Positions 32,226 through 42,324 of a stretch of DNA of 64,000 nucleotides are shown here, in pieces (within the stretch, counting starts at the first letter, position 1; each line of letters opens with the position of its first letter). Under the pieces are notes generated by a model. It saw only the letters and a program-made list of their open reading frames with translations, ran no database searches and had not been told where the DNA came from. The translations under genes and the position numbers were made by a program. The DNA comes from Ixodes scapularis. Taxonomy: Eukaryota; Arthropoda; Arachnida; Ixodida; Ixodidae. The stretch covers positions 49,562,296 to 49,626,295 of the forward strand of contig NW_024609880.1 of the NCBI RefSeq assembly GCF_016920785.2. Reading direction: 5' to 3'.

Positions 32226-34224
32226 ACGTGATTAATTAAGTTAGAAGACTACACCCCTAACAACATCAAATAACATGTAGGCTATCGCTCCCCGATTTAG
32301 CTTGTCTCCACAAAGCTCTGCTTTTGCGCGAGGATGCATAATTGATACGCGCTAATTATACCGAAAAATCGCTTCTCGTATGGTGAAGAACTGAAGGCTA
32401 TCGACCGTTCTCTCGAAATAAATAGCCGCAGGCCAGAAAAACGTCCAGCAAGAATCGAAGCTGCGACGTCTTAACGTCCGAGGTAACTTTCTTGTTCTTG
32501 AGGCGATAGCCGTTTCTGGCGAGGTTTCGCAGCGGATCCCACGTGTGCTTCGAAAACCATAATAAATTTGAAAACCAAGCTAGTTGGTAGTCGTTATACA
32601 CGTTGAAGCAAAACAGCGCAAAAAACAAGGTCAAAAAGACGATCGAGGACCGTGTCGGGGCCTGTCCTGACGTGTATATGCTCCTCTTTTGTCTTCGTCT
32701 TTTGCGCTGTTTTTGTTCACCATGGTGTTTCGTAAACGTGCGTCGTGCCCGCTAAATGTAGCGAGAAAGGTTTTTTCACCAATTATTACGGAGAGGCACA
32801 GTGTCACGTAACGTCATATCACATGTCGTCCTAATTTTTGCGCTAAACCCAACTGGAAACTTGTTCGCTGTAAAGGACAAAACAGATAGTGACCTCAAAC
32901 AGTCCGAGTACTGTACAAACAGTACGACGAAGAGCAGCAAATTTACCGAGCGTTTACTCTTCTCTGTCTCCGGTCAAGAACCGTGACGACAAGTCCGTGC
33001 CCATAAAACGGACAAAGAAAGAGTGACAGGCGGTTTCGACACGGTTCCTCCTCCGATAAATGTGTAGGGCGTCGGGTGATTACGAAAGAATGGACGAGCA
33101 CGGTGACGAATTATCGAGAATGCTTACCGCCAGCTCCAATTCGCCTCAGTCGTCGACTCAAGGGCCGACCCGTAGCCTCGAACCGCCAAACGGGGGCCAA
33201 GGACACTTGTCCGGTTCAATATCGCCGTGCGGCGCCGGTCAAGTCACTCGGCCTATTTGTCTCTCGGTCTTACCGCTTCTTTTGCAACCATTATATGAAG
33301 CGTTGCTTAACCTACAATGGCGACCGTCTTTGCAGCGTCACTCGCTATTCGACTTTAGGGGCTCGTGAATGGGAAGGCTGAAATGTGTTTTTATATACCA
33401 GCGTCAAAGCTGCGGAAACATGTTGAGAAATAAAACGTTCTGGACTGTTTTCATTGACTAGACGGTACAGTGCGGGACACGGTTAGGACGAACGCAACAC
33501 TAGAGCTCACTAGCTTATTAGTCTGACAGTATTGCCGAGGCTTAGATTAATACCCCGAATGAGCAATTTTCAGCACACTATGTTTTTTTGATAAACAAAT
33601 CCTTTTATGCAAATGACTAGTAGTTTTGATTATGGCCTTTCAATTATACGTAAAAAGAATATACCGGCGATGGCTTGTTTTCGCTACAAATACCACGCTC
33701 TCTATGCATTCTGGAAAGAAAAAAATCCCCGTCCATATGCTTCCCCACAGAGCACATAAGGAACCAATCGTACAGGGACGCGTCGATCTGGAAGTTAAAC
33801 TTGCCATGTGACACTGAACACTATAGAATCGCGTGAAATATTACTCGCAACGTCATGTCAAAGACATGACACAGCTTTTTTCCATATCGCCATTCGCCGA
33901 GTTCTTTGTTAAGTTGTGGATCGCTCTTCTCTCTGCTGTTTCGATTGTTCCACGAAAAAAGCGGAGGTACGACCATTTTTCTTTGCTCGAATGCAGGAGA
34001 AAAACGGCGCACACTGTACTTAGTTACGATCTGATATGGAACTAATCAAACAGCGTTAAAAGCGCACCATCGTGGTGTTCGTCATGTTTCCGTACGTGTT
34101 CTTTCATCGCTAACTGAACCAATCATAGACTGAAAAGGCCTAGTGATTTGAGCTTTTCACGCTGCTTCCTTGTTCCCATTAGCTCGTAGCGTCGGCTGCA
34201 TCGGGACTTAAGCTGAAACGAAGT
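32226..34224. other. Stretch without recognised genes
   Basis: Short ORFs only. An AATAAA occurs near 33,430. Nothing else I can support. Confidence 0.45.
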
Positions 34225-34480
34225 AAATAATAAATAAATAAATGTTTATTTCTCCATCACATCCATGATGGAAGGAGACCGAGGAAAAAAGCTGCATAAA
34301 TGCAGCCTGACGAGTCCTCGGCCCCCTCCCTACAATCAGCAGCAGTGGCGGCTCACAAAGAACACAAAGTAAAAAGAAAAAAAAAAAACCAAGCTCAGTT
34401 AACAAAAATACAATCTCATCAGTTAACCGAAGTGTCTCAATGACATGCAGAATGTAGCAAGTTTAACTCTAACAATTCAA
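34225..34480 (-). repeat. LINE-type 3' end (minus strand)
   Basis: Read on the minus strand, a GGACTCGTCAGGCTGCATTT block with a TGCATTTATGCA hairpin is followed by GATGGAGAAATAAACA and a (TTTA)n tail (inverse of 34,227-34,246). This looks like the 3' UTR and tail of a CR1-like LINE. No ORF2 remnant is attached. Confidence 0.45.
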
Positions 34481-36096
34481 TAAAAAAATCATGATTATCA
34501 CATCAAAAACATACATATTCAGGGATATAAAGAGCATAATTAAGCACTGTTTATAAGTTATGATAAATTATGGGCTTATGGCGAACAGACATAATAACTA
34601 TACACACGTCAGGACACTAGAACATTGCTCGATTGAAGTCATCAAATTACACGCTTAAAAGTATAGAGCGCATCTCAAAGTTAAGTAGTTTGTTTTATCT
34701 CAAATAAATCATAACGACACTTATCGTCTAGCGATTACTTGCAACAAGCGCCAGTTTCTAGGTTTAGTAATAATAACGATCAACAAACGAGGAACGCCGA
34801 TAAGAGCGAAGCATGCCAGATGTTGACGTGACGTGTCGACCTGGCAGAGATCGGCACAACAACAAGCCCGTGTCGGTGATTTGCTCCAGCTTGCGACGCT
34901 TCGGTGGAGAGGAAAAAAAAAAAAAAAAAAAAAAAAGAAAACATCCCAACAACGCGCGAGGCTGAAAAACAAAAACAAAAAAGAAGAGAGAATTCGGGAG
35001 AAGCAGTGCGTTTGAGGCGAAGGAAGTCTGCCAGCTGAGATTGGGAAACAAGTAGCTGCGTGTTCTGCCTTCTCTGTGCGCCGACAAAACAAACGGCCGT
35101 TCTAGTATATACTTGACGCTCTCCTGTAGACGCTTTTAGACAGCTGACGTCCGCTTCCATTCCTCCTATTTCTGTTACTTCACTTAACTTTCACTTCCTC
35201 GAGCGTGCACGTGCAGCCGAAACACGGCGGAAGGCAACAAGCGCGAGCCGGTGATTGGCCATTCGAGATCCTCTGAGTGACCATAGTTTGCTTCAAGAAA
35301 GGCACTGCAGAAAAGGATCTGCCACCGAACTGCCGGAATAGAAGTGGCGTCACTGCGACCCTTATTGCACACGGATTATTTCTTAAAGCCCTGAAAAAAA
35401 AAAAAAAAAAAAAAGAAGCAGCAGCATTGTTTGTCTCTTAATTTTTTATTTTTTTTTTTCGAGACTGGCGCTAAGTACATTGAGCACTGAACGGAGCGTT
35501 AGTTTTCATAGGTTGTGGGCGTTCCGCTTTGGCCGTCCGCCACCGCCGGTCGACCAGACAAGACGTTGTTTGGCAAGGCTTTGTTGCGTACCGCAGTGGC
35601 CGTCGCAATGTTGCCCAAATGACTCTCCCAAATGGCAGACAACGAGGCTGTATGGTGACCACATAGCAACGAGCTTGTGCGCAGGCGTGGTTTTTATGTC
35701 GCCGGTTGTTGAGGCTCATGGATTGTTTCGGGGTTTCAGACGTGTGCGTTTCGATTAGCTTAAACATCGAACAATACATCCGAGTTTTCTAGGAGCAGTA
35801 TTTTGTTGGAAGCTGGTTCAGTAAGAATAGGAATGCGAACGTACGTACCGTTCGTTGCCAACAGGTTTCTTTTGGTTGCTAACAACGTGTGACCTCGAGG
35901 ACGGCTTTTTGATGCCCTGGCATTAACAAAATTCATAATCACGCGTCTTAAAAGGAATGCCACTGACTGCAGCTGAAGAGATGCAGGATACGTGACTTAT
36001 TATGATAATGTTTCATTTGTTATTTATTCTCCGGTGATCTTATCAGCTCACGCGGCAATCTCGTCGACTGCGAAGCGATAATACAGTTTAAAATAT
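34481..36096. other. AT-rich stretch with A- and T-runs
   Basis: Long A-runs at about 34,913-34,937 and 35,394-35,414, and a T-run at 35,449-35,459. ORFs here are driven by these runs. No gene recognised. Confidence 0.45.
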
Positions 36097-36382
36097 GTCT
36101 GTGCGTCTACTTTCACGCACAACACTAGGAGAGCCCATCGCCGCAACTTACGGGGGTAGCTCAGCGAATGACGATGCCGAAACATATGTTTAGACCAAAA
36201 AACGCTGACTGAGTTGTGACATTAAGCAATGCAAGCGAAACGTTTTGCGTTGCTTAATGTCACAACTCAAACTGCGTTTTTTGGTCTAAACATATGTTTC
36301 GGCATCGTCATTCGCTGAGCTACCCCCGTAAGTTGCGGCGATGGGCTCTCCTAGTGTTGTGCGTGAAAGTAGACGCACAGAC
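36097..36382. repeat. 286-bp near-perfect palindrome
   Basis: From GTCTGTGCGTCTACTTTCAC at the left end to its exact inverse at the right end, the arms (about 135 bp each) match almost base for base up to the centre near 36,240. The few differences, such as GCTGACTGAG against the inverse of CTCAAACTGC, show that it is genomic and not a sequencing fold-over. No coding capacity. Likely a recently inserted foldback MITE; a clear target duplication is not visible. Confidence 0.95.
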
Positions 36383-36659
36383 TTTTTTTAGAGTGTTAGA
36401 CGCCCACCACTCGCCACGTTCCGTGTTTCTCGGGTTGTCAGTGACTGACCGAGAAGCACGAGCTTTTCCGCCGCGGGCGGCCGTGTTAGCCACACGCGCA
36501 ACCGCTAAACAAACTGGTGCGTCACATTGCGTGCAGAAAGAACTGTCGAAATCCAAAAGGTCGCCAGCTTTCTGATCCCGCGGACAACAACGGAAACAAG
36601 CAAACACGTCATTGCTTCGTGATAACATTCTCAAGGTCGGAAACGATGCCAAAAATAAA

Positions 36660-36817
36660 CGTCGATACTCGGGGACAACTTTTCTTGGTGTTTCCGTGGA
36701 GAGGAGAAGAGGGCGGGCGTGCTCAGCTCTAATCAGCGCTAAAAAAAGGGAGAGGGAACGCGTGCTCGTACCTTGGACTGCATCGCCAAGAAAAGTTGTC
36801 TCGGAGTGTAGAAACGC
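36660..36817. mobile_element. ~158-bp MITE with ~30-bp inverted termini
   Basis: CGTCGATACTCGGGGACAAC followed by TTTTCTTGG at the left is mirrored by CCAAGAAAAGTTGTCTCGGA and GTGTAGAAACG at the right. The interior is non-coding. Confidence 0.75.
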
Positions 36818-37056
36818 GAGAAGTAGCGAAAATAAATAAGTAATGAAGTTCACAGAGACTTGCGAACCGAAAGATTCCGTTCTGTTGACTCGCTCCGAGC
36901 GCCCTCCCGAAACTGCGCTGTACCCGTCGAAGCGACATTTTTGCTTTCAAGTTTACTCCGAATAGAAGTGCAGAACGCACCAAATAATTCCAGTGATTTT
37001 GTTCTTTTTTCTTTTCTTTTCTTGAACGAGCATTGCATTTGTTACATTCTTGTTCG

Positions 37057-37058
<2 letters not shown>
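36818..37058. other. Spacer
   Basis: No feature recognised. Confidence 0.4.
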
Positions 37059-37144
<86 letters not shown>

Positions 37145-37226
37145 ATACACATACACACACATACACACACATACACACACATACACACACATACACACAC
37201 ATACACACACACATACACACACACAT

Positions 37227-37265
<39 letters not shown>
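37059..37265. repeat. Compound (AC)n / (ACAT)n / (TA)n microsatellite
   Basis: About 80 bp of pure AC is followed by about 110 bp of AC with regularly spaced ACAT interruptions, then about 20 bp of TA. All overlapping ORFs (His-Thr, Cys-Val repeats) are artefacts of it. Confidence 0.97.
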
Positions 37266-38464
37266 CTTTTTTTTTGCCGTCTTGCAGGATACAAGATAAA
37301 ATAACAGACCGATGAAGCAAGTCGCTCTCGTGTTGTTCTCTTGCATAGTGCGCGCACTGCGGCGATTTTGATAGACTGAAGTTTAGCGAGTCAACAATAT
37401 ATGTTCTGGGCTACCAGTTTGTGTTTCTTCGCTTTATATTTTTAAAGGCAGTCGTGGTTTTTTTTTTATATTAGTGTTGGGCTCAATATGCTTTTCTTTA
37501 AACTGCTTTAAATAACTGATTTTTTTTACCATTTCTTTTGTTTGCATTTTGACGCTTAGCGCAGAGCGGGCGCAATTGGCGATTGTTGCGATTCTGAAAT
37601 GTGACTTCCTAAGCTTTAGATACGGGCAACAATGGTTGTAAGCACCAAGGAATTTTGTTTGTTTGCTTCTAGGCTAGGTGGCGCAAGGTACCGCCCGTCC
37701 ATCCATCAGTCCGTTCATGGTTGAAGTGTCCTTACCATGAAGCATGGATCTAACAGTTACTACTCAATCGGGCTCTTACCGACCTGATATGGTGGTGGAG
37801 CCTGTGGCGTTTGTGAAAGCCGCCGTTAGGTCCGCCGATCGAGCCTCTGTCTGACAAGGGAGAAACACGTACACTTCCAAGTAACTCAGTGGCAGTTACT
37901 TTCGCAACGTTTGATGTGCACAGATAGGATCACTGTGTTTGTGTCATACCGCATACACGAATCATGAGTGGAACACCCGAGTTGGTGCCTCTACTAAGGT
38001 CCACATTAACACAGGCAATAACTCAGACAATAACTGTTGTATAGGTCCATATAGGTAATATTGTATACCGTAGGTTCATATAGGTATTATACTATTGTCT
38101 ACTTTTAAATTATCATTATTACAAATATACACATTACTACATCGACACATTACCAAAACAGTACATTCTGATAACCTTTATTATTATTGTATATTCTATA
38201 TAGGCTTTACGACTCTCATGGAATTACTGCTATACATAACATTATATGATCATCACAGTATTATATTATATAGTTTGTATTACTGCTCCGCGGAAGATAC
38301 TGTCTATAGTGATGATTTTTGGTTCGTTCATGAGTTATAATGAGCATAAAATATGGTATAAAACAGTGTCTCTTTACTATTATATGTATACACTCGTTCT
38401 TACTGCCCCGGATAATTCTTTATTTTTTATTCGGAAAACTCCCGCAACGCATGGAAGGCATTAA
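37266..38464. other. Spacer with SINE fragment and AT-rich tract
   Basis: GGCTAGGTGGCGCAAGGTAC with CGCCCGTCCATCCATC (37,674-37,712) is a fragment of the SINE-like repeat at 19,130-19,385. From 38,040 to 38,420 the sequence is very AT-rich with TATTATA-type runs. No gene. Confidence 0.5.
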
Positions 38465-38990
38465 TAATGAAAAGAAAGTTTAAGCATTTTCAGCACAGAC
38501 TATATATTCTTTCTAGGCGTCCCAGACTTTGACCGCCCTAACAAAAAACGAATTTTCGCAAAGCTTCGTCCTGGTACAGTATTCGCGTATCTTGAGCACG
38601 TGATCATTCCGTTTGGATAGATAATTTGGTTTTAAGAGAAATGCTGAGCAACTAATACCAGTAGCTTTATGATAAAAGTTGTATAAAAAGTTCAAACTTA
38701 ATTTTGTTTTCCCGGAGATCCAATGACTACCACCCTGGTGATTGTTTCATGTGAGTTACACTAGAAAAACGGTCGTACTGGCCCAGGACAAAGCGTGCAG
38801 CACGATTTTGTATTTTTTCCGAGCCATCAATGCGATTTTCTAAGGGTCCCACACAGTGCGTGCACAATCTAGAAATGGCCCTACATAGGCAAGATATACT
38901 AATTCTTTTATTTTTTTGCGCAGCGTTTATCAGGTCCCGTGTGACAAAACGGAAGGCTCGACCCTCCTAGTTTACATCATCAATTTTCTG
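38465..38990 (-). pseudogene. LINE ORF2 C-terminal fragment
   Basis: Minus-strand frames, upstream to downstream: FRFVTRDLINAAQ (about 38,905-38,945), PLENRIDGSEKIQNRAARFV followed by LGQYDRFSSVTHM (about 38,750-38,860), then the frame at 38,513-38,695 with FLYNFYHKATGIS and LSKRNDHVLKIREYCTRTKL ending VRAVKVW. These are the post-reverse-transcriptase segments of a CR1/L2-like LINE. Two or more frameshifts; 5'-truncated. It is not the missing end of the LINE at 16-19 kb in any direct sense, because it lies 19 kb away. Confidence 0.8.
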
Positions 38991-39724
38991 ATACCCATTA
39001 ACCTTTGGCATACTATGAGCATGAGACAATATGATTAATTAGGAAGCTGTGGCAAAACAGCAAATTCCCTCATAACCTGAAAGTAAAAATTGTTCTACTA
39101 TATTTGGAGTGTCTGAATGGCGTTGCTTGCTGTGAAAACCGCCGGGAAATTTGATGGTTTCGCGTATTTAGCTGAAAACGACATCATAGCTGTTACCTCG
39201 TGAAATATCAAAGCTCCATTCCGACACACACAAAAAACGATAACCATGTTTTTGGAAGTTTCATCAACGGACGCAGTTGTCTGAGCTTCGCCGAGAGCAG
39301 TGTTTGGCGCTCCTGTCGAGAGATGGCGCAACATGTCGCAATAGGGAACCGCCAGGCCGAAAGCAACGGTCGATCAAAATCGGATTGAAGATACTCTTTT
39401 TCAAATCAGGCTTTCGTCTCCAGTTCATCGTGGGCAGTGAGGTTGACGCCGGCACTAAAAGAAACAAAAGCGACCAAAATTGAGCAACACTGCCGCAGAC
39501 GTTCCCCTCATTTCTGCTGACTTCCGTTTTCAATGGCATGTGGCGACACCTCTTGTTGGAAGTAACAAACACGACCTCAGTATGACTCGGTCGTCTGCGT
39601 CCGACGTTCGTCGTTAAAAGATTTTAGAGTGTTGATTATATTTTTTGGCAAAAAATGGCACTATTCGCCTTGAAATTTCACAGAGTAGCATGCACCAATG
39701 ACATACTTTAAAATGCATTAAACT
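38991..39724. other. Unassigned stretch
   Basis: GAGATGGCGCAACATGTCGC at 39,319 links this area to the foldback family seen at 12.8 kb. No gene. Confidence 0.4.
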
Positions 39725-39803
39725 ACGATAATAATCCCTGGAGTAAGGGATTAGTATCATCGTACTTGTCCAGCTCGCTCGCAACTTTGCAGTAATTGCA
39801 TTA
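39725..39803 (-). repeat. Outer-arm fragment of the palindromic tRNA-derived repeat
   Basis: On the minus strand it reads GCGAGCGAGCTGGACAAG preceded by ATGCAATTA and followed by TAATCCCTTA, matching the left outer arm of the copies at 440 and 20,935. The tRNA-like head is missing. Confidence 0.65.
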
Positions 39804-40880
39804 TCCTTACATTAAATGACGCCACTAAAAGACCAATAAAATACGCACACGATATATTTGTCATTGTTTACAATGACGTTTATTTTCTCTTTGTAATTTA
39901 TTGTAGATATGCCGTTAACGCGTAATCTTGAACTGTTATTATGATGATTATGATTATGAAGTTATTATAATTTGTGGTGCCTGCGTAAGCCTTGCTCGTG
40001 AGCACAAAACAAACCAACACACGCATGTCCGTGAGTCGTGACTGAGCGAGCAACACGCGAGCATCAAACATAATTATGGTTAACGCTCGTACACGTACGA
40101 AACAGTGACTTGGGCTGCATCTGATTGACTATGGAGTTCCGGGACGCAGCTATGCGTGGCTCTGCTTGCTCGTGAAGCCCCCTCCCTCCTCTTTGTGATT
40201 GATGGGAAAGTATCTTTTGATAAGGTATCATTTCTACGTTTGCGTCGAGGTGATGGGGTACCGGTTATTTCAGCATTACGGCCGTGGCTGAGGATTGTAA
40301 GGGAGGCTCGCTAACTTTCGAACTTTTCCTTTTTAACCTTTAACAGGACGGTTATAACACGTTTGGTTTGCGTTATAATCGCGGAAGTAATTAGTAATTA
40401 CTCACTGTGAAGATAAGTATTGGGAATTAGTGAAGGTGATGTAAACAACGAGAGAGAGAGAGAGAGAGAGAGAGAAATAAAGAAAGGGAGACTAAGAGAA
40501 AAAGCGTTGTTTACGCGCAGGATCAATACCAGATTGAACAACTAGGCGAATGGCAGGAGACTGGTGTATTTGGCGTAAGCAGTGTTGAAATAGTCGGATA
40601 TAAATAAATAATTACCTGACAGCGTGAAAGATTTTATTATGCTATGAAAGTCGGAAGTACCATCTTCATCATCGCGTTGCACTTTAAAGTGTATCTCCCG
40701 TTGTGTGCACCTCTTGCTGAAATATAAAACGCTTCTAGAGCAAAGAAAAGAACAGAAAAGAAAACAGGGATTGAAAACATAGGGTATGATCTAATAGTGT
40801 TCATCTTCACAAATACGTTAAAATCGGGCGAGTCATCTCAAAACTTGGAAGACCTGATATGCTGCTTCTGCACCAGTGAG
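39804..40880. other. Unassigned stretch with (GA)n
   Basis: A (GA)n microsatellite occupies about 40,452-40,475. No gene. Confidence 0.5.
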
Positions 40881-42130
40881 TCTAGGCGTTACAGAAAGAA
40901 AAAAAAAAGCAACGAAATGGGCTACTCCATCTTTATCAACCTACGTTACCTCAGTGTAACGAAAAATGAACGCGTTACTGATCTACGTTACCTCAAGGTA
41001 AAGGGAAGGCGTTATCATTACCGTTGACAACAAAAAGTAAAGCACGTTACATTTATTTAGGAATATAAACGTTTTATTGTTTTGACATTACAGGTATGCG
41101 TAAGGGCCATATTTCAAGAGACATTGTGTTCATGCCGAAATTTAAAGGGGCGGCGTAACGATGTTCAGTGTGAACGTTTTTCACTTTACACGAGCTTCCT
41201 GGCGCCACTGCGACCCAAGTATACTCGCGCACAGCGCCATTCACCGAGAAACCTCTTTGTTGCGTTGTAATTTCAAGAATAAAAGAGGACGTTTCCTTCC
41301 AATCTCTCCTTCGCAAAAAACTCCATGACATAGTTTTGAGGTCGCAGTGTTGGCATAGTCCCCCAAGTGACGATATTTGAATGCGGCTCGTAGATAGGAC
41401 CCGAGTGTTGCGTGAGTGCTGGATTTGAGATCGCGATAATCAATAAAACGGCAAGCGTTTGGGTAGTACAAAAACACCCGTACGAAAAGACCCTCACCTC
41501 ACCTCACCTCACCTCACCTAACCTAACCTAACCTAACCTAACGGCTTTTGAAATTTGGCGCGTGTGCTGTGTTTTGCCAACCCGAGAACGTCGCTATGGT
41601 AAACATTGGTGGCTTGTAATCGGCTCCAGATCACGTGGCTGCTTGGTCTGGTTGCCAATTAAGGAGAGAAACAAACGGTGCTCGTCTATCTTTATTAATT
41701 TCTTTTGCAACACCATTGCAGGAGTAGAGAAATTAAAGCGCGTTTTTTAGGTTATAAACGTCAGGGAATCATTCTAAGTGGTGTTTTTGCATGATACAAA
41801 AATTGTTTTACCGCCGCTTTACCATTATTACTTAACCTTTTTTTCTCTTTTTTTTATTATTTTACCAGGAAAAAGAGAGGCAGCAAGCGTTTGAAGGTGT
41901 GTAGAATGAGTGCGATAATTGATATGTCTTAGCTCATAGAAAAAAAAAAAACGAAAAAAAAATAATTGTAACTTTTTTTTTAAAGTCTTGGGATGATGTA
42001 ACATGTTACGTAAGCACGTTACCCGTTACTCCAAACAAGTAACGCAAGTTCGCTATTCGTTACCGTTCCGAAAACGTAACGAGTACGGTACTCCGTTACC
42101 AAAAACGCCGTTCCATGTAATGCGTTGTAC
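40881..42130. mobile_element. Probable DNA element with TAACG-rich subterminal repeats
   Basis: GTTACCTCAGTGTAACG, CGCGTTACTGATCTACGTTA and related motifs cluster at 40,945-41,020. Comparable GTAACGNGTTAC-type motifs cluster at 42,000-42,110. Together they suggest the two subterminal regions of one element of about 1.25 kb. Inside lie the dispersed repeat shared with 8.2-8.7 kb (41,270-41,410) and the telomere-like tract (41,492-41,541). Ends and target duplication are not resolved. Confidence 0.4.
41492..41541. repeat. Interstitial telomere-like tract, (CCTCA)5(CCTAA)5
   Basis: Five perfect CCTCA units are followed without a break by five perfect CCTAA units. CCTAA is the complement of TTAGG, the ancestral arthropod telomere unit; CCTCA differs at one position. 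Fifty bases is too short for a chromosome end and it is surrounded by ordinary sequence, so it is interstitial. Confidence 0.95.
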
Positions 42131-42138
42131 CAACACTG

Positions 42139-42324
42139 TTTTACACTCGGCGTCAACTATTTTGTTTGCCGCGTTGTCGATGCTAGCATAGCTTGCACAA
42201 CGCTGCAGCGAGAGACGTCGAACGAAGCCTTTTCTCGCGGAAGCAACCTTGACAGCGCTCCAGCACAGGTGAGACTACGCTAGCCTCGACGGCGTAGCAC
42301 ATAATTGTTGACGCCGAGTATAGG
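42139..42324. mobile_element. Short foldback with ~45-bp arms
   Basis: ACTCGGCGTCAACTATTTTG (near 42,146) and GATGCTAGCATAGC are mirrored by GACTACGCTAGCCTCGACGG and ACATAATTGTTGACGCCGAG ending near 42,324. The spacer is small and non-coding. Confidence 0.6.

Noticed and set aside
34720..35160. Overlapping ORFs with Phe-rich stretches
   Set aside because: They run through long A/T homopolymers and are artefacts.
36729..37357. ORFs with long Cys-Val and His-Thr repeats
   Set aside because: They are translations of the CA/TA microsatellite.
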